Notes: generated by a model from the letters alone, not told the origin. A DNA stretch of 64,000 nt from Sophora flavescens (GCA_030762895.1 CM061063.1:78055836-78119835), one strand, 5' to 3'; positions 44,202-56,973 are shown, counted from the first letter of the stretch. Translations and numbers: made by a program.

Positions 44202-44744
44202 ATGTCCTCAACAGGACAAAGAAAACACAACTGCTGGTACCTGGACAGTGGCTGCTCGCGTCATATGACAGGAGAAAGGTCTATGTTCCTAGACCTCCAA
44301 CTTAAGAAAGGAGGACACGTTGCCTTCGGAGGGAATCAGAAAACGAAAGTTATAGGAATTGGTACTATTGGTGGTAAACCCCCTCTTCCATCTATATCTA
44401 ATGTTCTTATGGTTAAAGGATTAAGACACAATTTGCTTAGCATAAGTCAATTATGTGATAGTGGTTTTGATGTTTCCTTTACCAAGGATGTATGCATAGT
44501 TAAAGACTGTTGTGGCAAAACCCTCTTTTCAGCTAAAAGGCAACAAAATCTTTATAAGTTTATTTTGGAGGAAGCTCACAAGAGTAAATTGAGTTTACAT
44601 CCGGAAGCCACCAAGATGTATCAAGATCTCAAGCAGTTATATTGGTGGTATGGGATGAAGAGAGGCGTAATGGAATATGTAGCTTCATGTTTAGTCTGTC
44701 AAAAGGCTAAAATTGAACCTCAAATGCCAGCAGGAATGCTATAA
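44202..44744 (+). pseudogene. Chimeric ORF: copia protease joined to gypsy integrase
   Basis: 180 codons. Residues 1 to about 119 are the SIRE-like protease/pre-integrase part (WYLDSGCSRHMTGE active site, then VKGLRHNLLSISQLCDSGFD and FSAKRQQNLYK). From about residue 120 it is Tekay integrase zinc-binding sequence (ILEEAHKSKLSLHPEATKMY, CLVCQKAK). The junction is at 44558-44562 and keeps the frame open. It was made by a deletion, not by splicing. Whether it is expressed is unknown; it carries no complete enzyme. Confidence 0.9.
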
Positions 44745-45840
44745 TCTTTGGACATTCCATAATGGAAATGGGATGGTATTGCGTTTTGTAACAAGTATGC
44801 CAAGGACTCGAAAAGGGCATGATGCCATCTGGGTAATAATTGATCGACTGACCAAGTCGGCTCACTTTTTGTCCATTAACATAAAGTATTCAATGGAGAG
44901 ATTACTCAGTTATACATTGGAGAAATTGTTAGATTACATGGTGTACCTTCGAGTATTATTTCGGATCGTGATCCGAGATTTAAGTCAAGGTTTTGGCAAG
45001 GTTTACAAGAGTGGCTGGGAACGAAACTCAAATTGAGTTTGGCTTATCATCCAAAAACGGATGGACAATCAGAGAGGACAATCCAGTCACTAGAAGACTT
45101 GTTAAGAACTTGTGTGTTGGAACATACTGGGAGTTGGGATGAATTTCTACCGTTGATAGAGTTCACCTACAATAACAGTTTCCACTCAAGCATAGGAATG
45201 GCGCCCTATGAAGCTTTATATGGCCGACGGTGTAGAAAACCTCTATGTTGGTATCAAGATGGTGAAAGCCTATTGTTATGACCAGATCTCGTGCAACATA
45301 CAACAGAAAATATGAAAATGATTCAGGAGAAAATGCGGATAACTCAAAGTCGACAAAAAAGTTATGCAGACAAATGGCGACGACCTCTTGAGTTTGAGGA
45401 AGGCGATCATGTGTTTTTGAGAGTCACGCCTACGACTGGGGTTGGCAGGATAATTAAATCCAGAAAACTCACCCCTAAATTTATTGGACCTTACCAAATT
45501 CTTCATCGTGTGGGTCCAAAGAGCCTATAAAATTTCTTTGCCACCATTTATTTCAAACCTTAATGATGTTTTCTATGTTTCACAACTAAGGAAGTATATT
45601 CCCGATCCATCTCACGTAATCGAACTCGATATTGTACAATTAAAAGAAAACTTGTCTTATGAGACCTCACCTCACATGAGTCGCGGACAAGATGATTAAG
45701 CAGCTCGAGGGTAAACAAATTTCATTGGTCAAGGTTATTTGGGATGATACAACTGGAGAAGCAACGTGGGAAGTTGAGGAGAAAATGATATTACAATATC
45801 CTGATCTTTTTACAGGTGCGTAATTTCAAGGACGAATTTT
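44745..45840 (+). pseudogene. Tekay copy 2 integrase C-terminal half and chromodomain-like tail
   Basis: Frames at 44713-45036 and 45033-45281 hold IWVIIDRLTKSAHFLSIN and YHPKTDGQSERTIQSLEDLL (catalytic Glu), then SSIGMAPYEALYGRRCRKPL. A TGA at 45279 and frameshifts follow. FIGPYQILHRVGP and VFYVSQLRKYIPDPSHVIEL come next. The tail reads IKQLEGKQISLVKVIWDDTT and GEATWEVEEKMILQYPDLF (about 45690-45820), better preserved than in copy 1. The polypurine tract AGTGGGGGAGTAA ends at 45857. Confidence 0.9.
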
Positions 45841-48800
45841 TTTTAGTGGGGGAGTAATGTAACACCCATTTTTTCAATGTTTTTCATATCGATAAAATAG
45901 ATAGAAAAGTTTATATTTTTATTCTAATATTTAGAAAATGATTTTGGATAAACCAAGATCATATCCATACTCTACCTTGCTGTAGAGAGTTACGATTAAA
46001 TTTTGGGTCGAAAATTCAGACGAAACCCGGTCTGCGTTTTAATGACAGTAAAAGTTTACTGCTCAAAATACCTAATATTAACTTGTGAATGAAATAATTA
46101 GGGTTTTATGGAGTTTACAACGACGTTGGCTATTTTGAAAATTTTCACTTAAAAAGTGAAATAATATATATTATTCGAGCGTTATATTAAATCGGGCGAA
46201 CGACGGAGCTGAAAACGGGATTGCCGAGACCCGCTAACAGATAAAGACAGTGTCATTCAAGGATGAATCACATAGGTGAGTCATAAGTGTGACTCACATT
46301 TGTCATGATGGCGTTTGAAGTGAAATGTCTATTATGTCCTTAAGTTGGTTTTATATAACAAAATTGCCATTAAGTGAGATTACTTCTTTGTCCCTAAAAT
46401 TTTCTCACTTGGACCCTTTTGTCCCTAATTCCCAAGGTCCAAACCCATTTCATTAGGCCATCACATTCATTTTAAGCATCATTTCATCTTCTTCATTAGC
46501 TTTGCCTTCATTTTCTCTCAAAAAGTTCTTAAGTTCTTACAACAAATTTGTGAAGCAACTACTTGATCCTTTGCTCATTTTCAAATTCCAAGAGGTATAC
46601 CTTGATCCTCTCATCTAATCATCGCTATGTTCTTCAATTAATTTTATGATTCAAGGCCATGATCATCATTTTCCATTTTAGGTTTTCAACTTCAAAAATC
46701 TATATAAAATCATAGAAAAATTCTATGGTCATGAAACCAATTTCTATGATTTTGTAATCCACTCTATGTTTATAATCTAAGAGCATGTATCAAGTAAAAA
46801 TTTCTTGCTCATTTATCCTCTCAAGGCCGAACCCTAATTAGCGTGGGTGGAGGAACTTTGTTAATTTTTTAAGAAAATCATGCTTGATTCAATCCTTTTA
46901 GTACATGTATGTATTGAATCCAAGATGTTGAATCAAACTAAAATCTCTAGCGTCTATTTTGTGTCATGGCCGAAATTTTGTTCTTGTAAGGTTGAAATAT
47001 TTTATTTCAATCTTTGTATTTCCATCTTTGATTTAGTGTTTCAAGTGATTAAGGATCACTAATCCAAGAGCTTAGGAATTTTTAAAAATTTTAGTCATAA
47101 AAACACCTCATGGCTGAAACCTTCATGTAAGAATAGGTGTATATAATTGTTTGTTGATTGATGATTTTGGTTGTGGTTTGTTGAAGGGTAATTGTGTGTA
47201 AATTGTGTATGAGTCTGCGAAAATCGAACGTTTGACGGAACTTTAATTCAAAAGGAAAAATCTTCAAGAGGCAAGGGGAGTACCTGAGAGGTTTTTCCGA
47301 TATCTATATACTATTAATATGTGGTCTGTATGATTTAATTGGGTGTGTTCATGTTAGTTTAAATTATTTTACGTAGTTAAATTTATCTGCTTTTAATTGT
47401 TTATCTGCAGTTGATTGTTATACCATTTTAATGCATGTCATAAACTGTGCTAATTGCTATAGTGTTGACATGAAATTATTGTTGATGATGGTTGTGTATT
47501 GAAAAGCCTGATAGTGGTCAGTGTTCAATTAATTACGAGAATAAAAGCGTTAAAAAACTTTATAAGAAATAATGGATTTTAATTGGTGGAAGATAGTAAT
47601 ATAATAATATACTTAATGATTTGATTGGTCAAAAATGTGGAATAGTTGAAAATACTATTATTTTAATAATTAAACGGCGTAAGAATGGATTATGAGTCAC
47701 AGTGAGGGCGTAACCGTGAAAATATTTTAGTACTGCTAATTTTTACATAAGAAATTAAAAAATATTAGAAAATGTTATTATAAAAGTAAAGTTTCAAAAA
47801 TAATTTAATTATGGTGAGAACATTATTTTATTAGAAAATTCAAATTTTGACTTAAAACGTTTTTAAAAAGCTAAACGACAGTTAATTCCGAAAATATTTA
47901 CGGAAAGCATTTTTGAAAACAACAGTATTTGTTTTAACATCAATTTAGTCTCAAACGATGTTTATTTGAACTAAAGTGTCAAATAAAGATTTTTAGAAGA
48001 AAATGAGTTTTTAAGTGATTTGATGATTTTATAAATGAATTTCCAACGTAAAAGAATTTTCTGTAAATTAGTTTTATACGATGGTGTTATTCCAACAACT
48101 TGGATGAGTTGTGGAGTTTTGTGTTGGATTTGTGTTTCACAGAACGAAAATAATTTTAAAGTTGAAATACGGACCTAGTTGCCGAGAAGTCGGGATTCTA
48201 GTGTTCTACGGTGTGGAATGTGTGTCCTAAAGTTAGGGTTGTGGACAGTGTGTCCTATTAAAGTTATGTTGATTTTGTGCGCTAAAATATACAAATCTAA
48301 GACTGGTGCATTGGTCTAGAACTTCGTGATTTGCACATTCGGACTTTGAGTCCTATTGTTAAAAATTGAAAGACAAACTTAAATGTTTGAAAGTTGAGAT
48401 GGTCGTGAGCTTTTGAGCTTCGACAAGGAAAGGATGAAAACAAAGAAAAGTAACGAAAATAAAATGTTTTACATGCATTATTCGGCAGACGTGCCTAAGG
48501 TTTTATGCATGGTACCTTAGTAGGTATTCATGTTATGACGTATCATTGGGCCGTGATGGACAATGAAAAACCATTCAAGGTGTTATCACTGTGCCTACTT
48601 TTGGACAGTGTGCTATGGTTAAAAGGTGTACCTTATTTGGCAATCGAGCTTGATTAACTCATTTTCACGACGTTGGGATATCTCCGGAGATTAAGTACAA
48701 AATTTTAGATGACGAATATTGAAGTGTCATGCATTTGTTTAAAAATGACGATGACTGTTGGGTACGAAACCCTTTGATAAACTATTTGTTTATTTTTGAA

Positions 48801-48950
48801 AATCTATGTTGTTATAACTATACATGTTATATGATGTTTTGTGTGTCACGCATGTAGTTATCATTTTAAAATCCATATATTGGTTCTCACCCTTGCGCGT
48901 TTTATTGTTGGTTCCTCTTCTGTGCGACAAATAATTCTATTTGAGTATAG

Positions 48951-49446
48951 ATGGACCTACAGATGCCTATAGCACATTCGAGGATCCGTTCCATCACGTT
49001 TGAGAACGCGAGGACGTTGGCGCGTGGGTTATTAACCCAGGGGCACACGGTGCTACGTACACGAGCCCCATACAAGAGGTTGTCGGCACACTAGCTGCGG
49101 GACCTCAGAGACGGACTTATCTTGTAGAGAGGATTGAGGTATCACTACCACCAGCATGGCTTTTTCTACGGTACATGGTTGATCAGGGGGAGCTAGAAGT
49201 CCATCCTCCACTGGCACACCCTTACAAGCAGCAGCACCAGACTCACCTCCTTTAGAGGTTGTTTTGGATCCGGGGTTCGAGGAGGAGGAACCTGAGGGGA
49301 TTGTTGAGGAAGAGCCAGAGTACCCTCCTCTCAGTGACGTTGATGATGATTCTCCCGACGAGGGAGCGGAGGCAGCAATATCTTCACCGGATACTCCTGC
49401 GGAGGGTAGGGGTGATCATCCCGATCTCCCTAATGGTTATCACTAG
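48951..49446 (+). pseudogene. LTR-encoded ORF, Tekay copy 2 version
   Basis: ATG after TTTGAGTATAG. Frames together give AHSRIRSITFE, then WVINPGAHGATYTSPI, GTLAAGPQRR, VEVSL-like IEVSLPPAWLFLRYMVDQGE, and an acidic tail EEEEPEGIVEEEPEYPP ending SSPDTPAEG and DLPNGYH before TAG (49444-49446). Two frameshifts interrupt it. The motif order matches the ORF of copy 1 although the surrounding LTR is strongly diverged. Confidence 0.5.
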
Positions 49447-49637
49447 TTGTCGACCAGCTGTAGTTAGAATTCATTTTTGGGGATAGTGACTTCGACAGTC
49501 TACTTCTGGCTATAGAGAGCCATGATTTTTGTTAGATGGTTCTAGACTGGTCACTATATAGTTTGTATGTTTTATTTTCTTTACTTGGTACTTTTTGTAT
49601 ATGGCCTATACTGATAAAGGTCTTTTTTATAAACTGA

Positions 49638-49640
<3 letters not shown>

Positions 49641-49699
<59 letters not shown>
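49641..49699. repeat. (TA)n microsatellite in the LTR
   Basis: About 29 TA units, uninterrupted. Confidence 0.97.
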
Positions 49700-49702
<3 letters not shown>

Positions 49703-49873
49703 TATGTTTGACTATGTTGCTATATGTCAAAGTAAAAACGAAAAAAAAAATTATCACCATTTTCGTATTATGACAAGTGTTTGAAAATCTTATTTTCCGA
49801 AAGTAACCAGCATAATTAAACTTTTATTTTCCGCAACGAGTTACTATGTGATGACCCAAGAAGGGGTGTCGCA

Positions 49874-50309
49874 ATATCTATTTATATTTATCCATATAGT
49901 TATTATAATAATTTTTATATAGCTTTATCCATGAAGTTCTAGGAACATTGAAACTTGAGGTAATATGTTAATTAATTGATGTATATATTACTGACAGTAC
50001 TAGATCAGCATACATGATTCATGAATTGATGAATATGATAGAACATTACCATTTAGAAGGTGGTTAGAGTATAATACATGCAACTATTTTATTTTATATA
50101 CATCATTTATATTTGATTCCTTTATATCTATTTCCATTTATCCATATAATTTATTACAATAATTAATAGATAGCATTCCAATATATACAATTTACATAAA
50201 ATCTATTTTAATAAATAAACTTTATAATTTAATCATATTTATTAAATTACATTTTCATTATACAAATTAATCAAATCATACATGTGCATTGCACGGGTAT
50301 ACATACTAG
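49874..50309. other. AT-rich stretch ending in a Helitron-like 3' terminus
   Basis: 49874-49915 and 50122-50165 share TATCTATTT..ATTTATCCATATA in direct orientation. The stretch ends GTGCATTGCACGGGTATACA and then TACTAG followed by T, that is, a short GTGC/GCAC hairpin about ten bases before CTAG, the layout of Helitron 3' ends. The 5' end is not identified. Confidence 0.35.
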
Positions 50310-51393
50310 TTTGATCCATGTGCATTGAAAACTATTGGGTAAAGTCCTCCTTTAGGAATCTAACGGAGATTTGTCTCACGTATTTAGGGTGCGTTTGATT
50401 TACAAAAATTTAGGGGACTAGACAGCATCAAAATTTGTGTCCCCTTTTTGATTTGAAAAGTGGTCAGAGGACATGACAAAATAAGGGGTGAGAACCCAAA
50501 ATTTTGTCATCCGCCAAACCATGAGACAACTTTTTATCCCATGGATAGACTACTAAAAAATGACAAAATTATCCTCACATCCCTCTCTCCTCCCTCTCCC
50601 TCTCCCTCTCTCTCCACCTCCCTCCCTCTCTCTCCTCCCTCTCTCTCTCATCTCTCTCTCCCCGCCCCACATTATTTAATTTCTTGCAAACGTTAATGTT
50701 ATTTACATCTTTATACTGCACATTTTCACTATTTTGAAAAACAATACATTATTGTTTATAGGATAATAATTCCACCTCCAGATGTTTTGAATAATATATT
50801 TTTACTAGTTAAATTTGCCAAAAACTTAAGTAGTTAAAGTTTTAAAAAAATATGTTGTCTTACTCTCTAAAAGAATAAAAGATATTGTATCATCCAACAT
50901 ACGTTTCTCGGGGAGTATTATCTTGATCCTAAACAAATAATAAAAGCTCCCTCCCAGGCCTCTTGAATGAAAACGCGTAACTTAATACTCATCATGCACT
51001 TTTCTATCTGTGCTGCTTGCTCATCGTTAATTATGTAACTTAACACGTTAATATTTGTAGTAATATATAATATATGAGTTTTAATTTTTAAGTTTATCTC
51101 TCATTATTAAAGAATAGGAAAAAATTTAACAAAATTAACTTTGAAATTATAACTTACTGAATTTTATGTTATTAATTTAAAAAATATATAATTTTTATCT
51201 TTATTAAAATGTATTGGCCCATGGGTCAGCCCGTTTGGCCCACAGCCCGCATAAGATTGGACTGGGCTAGTAAATTAGTAGCCCGTACTTAAATTGGCCC
51301 AACCCGATCCGACCCGAAAATATAGTGGCCCGCTATGGACTGGGCCGGCCCTAATTTTCAGCTCTACATAAGAGTTAACATGCATTCGTCTAA
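50310..51393. other. Non-coding sequence with CT-rich and GGCCC-rich repeats
   Basis: 50578-50665 is a (CTCCCTCT)n low-complexity tract. 51210-51350 has many GGCCCA/GCCCG words and looks like a dispersed plant repeat. The last 17 bases (51377-51393) are the target duplication of the L1 that follows. Confidence 0.5.
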
Positions 51394-51593
51394 ACTTATT
51401 TCTCCCTACATCAACTTGTCCAAATTAGTGAATACTCCCTCTCGAGCTCCTTTAGGGTTTTCCTAAGGTCTTAGTGGAGGCTTATTCCCAGGTTCTCCTG
51501 GATTTATTTTCTAATCCTTCCTAGGATCTATTCCTTGGTTCATATGGGCTTTGGATTACGACTTGTGCTTCTTTTATTCTTTATTTTCGGTAT

Positions 51594-52946
51594 GGAGAAG
51601 TGAAAGAATGTAGATCTTACGGAGGAGGAGGAGGTAGGATTACGGTGGAGGAAGGGGATGAGTATGAAGATGAAATATTCAGGTGAACTCTGGCAGGGAA
51701 ACTCTGGTCTCATAGTTCTTACAATGTTAGGACTTTCAAACAAACCATTACCCAATCTTGGAGATTGAAGAACGAGGTGGAGATTCAAGATCTTAGCAAG
51801 AATTTGTACCTTTTTCATTTTGCTACCAAAAGGGATGCCGAGAATGTATAAAAGAATGGATCGTGGAGTTTCGACCGAAATCTTCTAATCCTCAAAAGGG
51901 TTTCGGGAGATGAGCAACCATCGGATCTAGATATGCACACGGTCTCCTTCTAGGCGAAGGTGTACGACCTGCCTCTCAAATTGCGATCTGAACCCATGGC
52001 CAAAAGACTCGGAGCTATCATTGGGGTGTTTGAGGAAATGGACCAAAGAGATGGAACGAAGATGGGAAGATCACTCAGAATCAAGGTGTCTATAGATCTG
52101 AGGAAGCCACTTAAACGAGGAACGTTGATTAGGTATCAGGGGAAAAACCTAAAAGTTTTCTTCAAATATGAAAGTCTCCCCACCTTCTGCTTTGTGTGTG
52201 GAAGAATCGGCGACCAGCTAAAATATTGTGAAGAGAATGAGGTTGAAGAAGAAGAGGGTTATGATAACATCGAAGAAAAGGAACTCCCCTTTGGGCCCTG
52301 GCTGCGAGCATCCCCATTTCCAAAGATGTTCACTAAACCTAAGAAAGACAGTGGTTCTGGCACCTGCAGTAAAAGTCTGTTTGTGAGCACCAGCAGTAGC
52401 AAAACAATAGCAGCAATTAGCAAGGAGGGAGAAGGGAAAGGGGAAGGGGAAGTGGAACAAAGAATGAGTAATAGATTTGACGAAGATGGTAAATCTCGAA
52501 GGGGAAGGGCAAATGAGGACGGGAGTGAAATAGGGAAGGAAGGGGCACCTGAGCAGCAACCTCAACAAGAAAACAACTTGGGAATCCTTCCCAATGTTGC
52601 TACCAAGAAGACTGATAAGACGTCCCAAGAAATTGAAAAGGTTGCGGAGTCTCTGGGATCTTTTGACTTAACCTCGAAGGATAAAGAAGGCGCAAATAAA
52701 AAGAAGGCCAATAAGGGAAGGAAGCAAAAATGGACTAGGCAGCAAGGAAGAAAACCAAGTACTAGTAGCATCCAATTGAAAGGGGCGCTAGAGCTGGGAA
52801 AAAGAAGACTGATTGATGTGCTCACCTCAGAGGGACAACCAGAAGACATTAAAAGGGAGGAAAGGAGGAGGAGGAAAGACAAAATGGAGGTGGATAGCAA
52901 CTCAGCAGAGGTGGTGTCGGAGAACCAACACCGCCTACAACAATGA
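51594..52946 (+). pseudogene. L1 ORF1 (DUF4283-type RNA-binding protein), two nonsense codons
   Basis: The N-terminal part, read across frames from about 51690, carries NVRTFKQTITQSWRLKNEVE, IQDLSKNLYLFHFATKRDAE and NGSWSFDRNLLILKRV, typical of DUF4283 ORF1 proteins. A TAA (about 51849) and a TAG in place of Trp (about 51953) break it. From 51960 the frame is open for 328 codons: YDLPLKLRSEPMAKRLG, then the zinc knuckle CFVCGRIGDQLKYC, where the usual His is Asp. The C-terminal half is Lys/Glu-rich and basic. It ends at 52946, overlapping the ORF2 start by four bases (ATGA). Confidence 0.88.
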
Positions 52947-55900
52947 AAATCATTAGCTGGAATTGCCGGGGGTTGGGGAACCCTCGTGAAATTCGAGCCT
53001 TGCTAAGGCTCATCCGTTTGGAAAATCCCCATCTAGTGTTCCTTATGGAGACTAGATTAAAGGAGTTTGAGATGGAAAGAGTCAGAATTCGCTGTGGGTT
53101 TGAATCAGGCCTATTGGTTAGCTGCAATGGTCAAGGTAAAGAGAGGTCTGGGGGTTTAGCCTTATTGTGGAATGATCAAGTAAACATTTCTATATGCTCC
53201 TATTCTTTGAATCATATCCACGGTAAAGGAGAAGAGGAGGATAGAGAATGGTAATTTACTGGTGTTTATGGTTTTCCTGAGGAAGTTAACAAAAAGAAAA
53301 CTTGGGAACTTATGAAGAATATTGCTGCCTCTGCTTCTAATAGCTGGGTTTGCTTTGGTGATTTCAATGATATCCTCTATGCTTCAGAAAAAAGAGGGGG
53401 AAACCCTAGAAGTCTTGATCAACTGAGTATAGGGAGGGATGTGGTGGAAGAGTGTAATCTTCTTGATGTTGGCTTCAGTGGACACTCATTCACATGGACC
53501 AATGGAAGACAAGGCTCTGATAACATCCAATGCAGACTTGATAGGAGCTTGGCTATTGTAGGTTTTATCAATAATTTTTCTCCTATCCAAAGTAATGTAT
53601 TTGGCTAGATTTGGTTCTGATCACTTGGCTATGAGGATTTTTTTGGATGCTCACTCACAAGAAAGACAAAGTAGAAGGAAGCATCTGTTTAGGTTTGAGG
53701 AATGCTGGACAAAGGATAACAGATGCAAGGATATGGTGAGAAGGGTCTGGACTGGAGGCAACCGAGGCTGTGAAGCTAAGCTGGAAGCTATACAAGCTTT
53801 GGATAATGACCTTAAGGAATACAGAACTAGTGAGGTAAGGAAGGAGATAAAAAAGGTTGAAGCACTGCTAAAAGAGGAAGACATGTGGTCTGAAGAGATG
53901 GAGAGCATTAGAAAACATAAGGAGTTAGAGAATAAACATGATGACCTCCTCAAATCTGAAGAAATCCTATGGAGACAAAGAAGCAGAGCGCTTTGGCTCA
54001 AAGAGGGTGACAAAAATTCCAAGTTCTTTCATGGAAAAGCGAGTCAAAGAAGGAAAACTAATGAAATCAAGAAGTTGAAAAATGAGAGTGGAATATGGAA
54101 ATTTGGTCGAAATAATGTGGAGCATATTTTTCTATCCTATTTTACTGAGTTGTTCACAAGTGACAATCCCTAAGGTATAGAACAGATCTATTCTGTTATT
54201 CAAAAACAGTTGAGTGCAGACCAAAAAAGCTGGTGTGACCGGAACTTTACTTCTGAAGAAGTTAGAGCTGTAATTGATCAGATGCACCCTATAAAGGCTC
54301 CTGGACCTGATGGCCTTCCAGCTCTTTTCTTCCAAAAATATTGGCATATTGTTGGTGAGGAGGTTCAGTCTCATGTGCTTGGTATTCTCAATGAAGGACA
54401 CTCTCTTGAGAGTATCAATAACACCTTCATTGCTTCAATTCCTAAGTGTAAGAACCTTGGAAATAGCAAATAGGTTCAAATGTTTGCTGTCTGAGATTAT
54501 TGATGAGGAGCAAAGTGCTTTGGTCAAAGGTAGGTTAATCACTGATAACGCTTTGATAGCTATGGAGTGCTTTCACTGGTTGAAGAAGAAGACTAGGGGG
54601 AAGAAGGGTATGATGGCCCTCAAGCTGGACATGGCTAAGGCATATGAGAGAATGGAGTGGCCCTTCATCAAAGCTATTTTATTAGCCACAGGTTTCCCAG
54701 AAAAGTTGACAAGCACTATTATGTCCTGCATTTCCACTGTATCATATCAAGTTCTTATCAATGGGCAGCCTAGTGGCAAGTTTTATCCAGAGAGGGGCTT
54801 AAGGCAGGGTGATCCTCTATCACCATACATCTTCATTTTGAGTGCTAATGTCCTTTCGGGTTTGATGCATAAGGAAGTGCAAAGGAAGATGATTCATGGG
54901 ATCAAAGTAGCAAGGAATGCTCCTGAAATTACACATTTGCTCTTTGCTGATGACAGTCTTCTCTTTGCTAGAGCAAATCTGCAAGAAGCTGATTCCATCA
55001 TACAGATTCTCAAATCTTACCAGTTAGGTTCGGGTCAACTGGTGAGTCTGGACAAGTCTGAGGTGTCTTTTAGTCGAAACGTGCCTGATAATGAGAAGCA
55101 AACGATCTGTGAAAAGATGGGAGTAAAGACCGTGTCATCTCATACAAGATATCTTGGACTTCCAGTCATCTTTGGGAGGTCCAAAAAAGATGCCTTTTCA
55201 TTTGTCCAGGACCGTGTGTGGAAAAATATTAAGGGCTGAAAAGAGAAATGCTTGTCTAGAGCTGGGAAGGAGACCCTTATTAAGGCTGTAGTCCAAGCTA
55301 TACCAAACTACATTATGAGTTGCTATAAAATTCCAGAAGGGAGATGCAAAGAAATTGAAGGAATGTTGGCCAAGTTCTGGTGGGGTTCCTCGGATTCAAA
55401 CAGGAAGGTTCATTGGCTTAGCTGGGAAAGAATGGGGAAAGCAAAGAGTAGATGAGGACTAGGATTCCGATGTTTCTCTGATTTTAACACTGCTCTTTTG
55501 GGTAAGCAATGCTGGAGGCTTATTGTGGGTGAGAACACCCTCATGACAAGAGTGTTCAGGAGTAGATATTACCCCAGAAACAATTTTTTGGAGGCAAATT
55601 CAGGTTTCCAACCAAGCTATGCTTGGAGGAGCTTAACTAGTGCAAAAAAAGTGATGGAACTGGGCACCAGATGGACAATTGGAAATGGGCAAAAGGTGGA
55701 CATTTGGACTGATAGGTGGCTACCTGAACAATCAAATTTCAAGGTGTGGAGTCCAGTCTCTACTTTAAATCAAAATGCAAAAGTGTGTAATCTTATAGAT
55801 CAGGACACTAAGAGGTGGAAAAGAGACTTGGCTTTCAATGTTTTCAATCATTTTGAGGCCCAACAGATCATGAACATTCCTATCTCAATCAGATTTCCGT

Positions 55901-56973
55901 AGGACAAAATCATTTGGCATTGGGAGAGAGAGGAGAATATTCTGTCAGGTCAGCCTACCACCTGATGCATGAATACAGAAATAGAGACAAGGCAGAGTCC
56001 TCCAATGAGAGCAATCATAAGCTTTGGAGAGCTATTTGGAAAGCTCCAGTTCCTAACTGTGTGAGGAATTTCTTGTGGAGAGTAGCAAGGGACATTCTAC
56101 CCACAAGGAGCAATCTCAGAAGAAAAGGAATAGAGCTTGATACCATTTGCCCTGTCTGCAATGCTGAGGAGGTGAGGAAAGAGCACCTCTTCATGACCTG
56201 TCATGCAACAAGGGCACTGTGGTTCACATCTCCTCTCGGTTTGCATGTTCCCCAACAGACGTATCTCACTAATTGGATGCTGCATTGGCTCTCCTGTTCA
56301 GATATCTTGGCTCAACAATATTTCAATGTCACCCTTTGGAAGATCTGGAAGGCAAGAAATCAAGTAGTGTTCAACAACACCAGTTTCAAGCCTATTGAAA
56401 TAGCAGCTGTAATTTCTGATTTTGTGCAGGAGTACAACAAAGCTAACAGAGGAGGGACCAGGCATGCTAGTGTACAACAACATCTTAGGTGGTAACCTCT
56501 GAATCCTGGAATAACTAAGATTAACATTGATGCAGGGTGTTTTGAAAACGGAATTACTGGCTGGGGAATGATAGTCAGGAACCATTGTGGGAGTCATCGG
56601 TTTCTTTGCAACAAGAATGGAAAGAATGAGCATCAGCCCCACTATGGCAGAAGCACTTTGCCTTAGATGGAGCTTGCAATGGGTGAAGGAGCAGGATTTA
56701 GGGAGATTGATCATTGAGACAGACGCTGAAGTTGTGATCAAGAGTATCCAAGGAAATATCAAGTTAGCTGCCATTGATCCTATTATCCTTGATTGCAAAG
56801 AATTGCTGTCCCAAATTCCAAATTTGCAGATTGCTCACATTAAAAGGGATAGGAATAAAGCTGCTCATAGTTTGGTTGGTGCAACTAGGCAAAGTGGTTC
56901 TAGAACTTGGGTGGGAAATGTCCCTGACCCTGTGCTTTCTATTATCTGTAATGACTCAATTTTCATCTATTAA
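52943..56973 (+). pseudogene. L1 ORF2 (endonuclease, RT, zf-RVT, RNase H), broken
   Basis: Begins MKIISWNCRGLGNPREIRAL, the apurinic endonuclease domain, with FLMETRL, CFGDFNDILY and GHSFTWTNGR; the SDHLAM motif follows a frameshift at about 53600. RT: IKAPGPDGLPALFFQKYW, then a loss of roughly 25 codons near 54450-54475, LDMAKAYERMEW, RGLRQGDPLSPYIF and catalytic LLFADDSLLF (about 54940-54970). zf-RVT: SVRSAYHLM and RNFLWRVARDILPTRSNL, then ICPVCNAEEVRKEH. The RNase H C-terminus has INIDAGCFENGITGWGMIVR, ETDAEVVIKSIQG and IKRDRNKAAHSLV. About six stops or frameshifts disable it. Confidence 0.93.

Larger units (their letters stand above)
41568..44558 (+). mobile_element. SIRE-like Ty1/copia element, 3' half deleted
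   Basis: A 5' LTR (41568-43147), primer-binding site TGGTATCAAAGT (43150-43161), gag and protease are present. Integrase, RT, RNase H and the 3' LTR are absent. The element lies in the gypsy pol of Tekay copy 2 in the same orientation. No second target duplication remains because the right side was deleted. Confidence 0.88.
39296..49873 (+). mobile_element. Tekay-like Ty3/gypsy element copy 2, 5'-truncated and interrupted
   Basis: Starts inside gag; the 5' LTR and first roughly 430 internal bases are missing. gag, protease and RT run to about 41567, where a SIRE-like copia element is inserted. The gypsy sequence resumes at about 44560 in the integrase HHCC region and continues to the 3' LTR at 45858-49873. 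The lost part (RNase H and early integrase) went with the copia 3' half in one deletion. Confidence 0.92.
45858..49873 (+). repeat. 3' LTR of Tekay copy 2
   Basis: 4,016 bp starting TGTAACACCCA; the end is placed at GGGGTGTCGCA (49873), a decayed GGTGTTACA. Only scattered blocks align with the copy 1 LTRs, so the two belong to different subfamilies. Shared blocks: GCCTGATAGTGGTC (about 47504), GCGTAACCGTGAAAA (47708-47722) and GCCGAGAAGTCGG (about 48181). Confidence 0.85.

Noticed and set aside
50460..50696. 78-codon Ser/Pro/Leu-rich ORF
   Set aside because: Mostly the (CTCCCTCT)n low-complexity tract.
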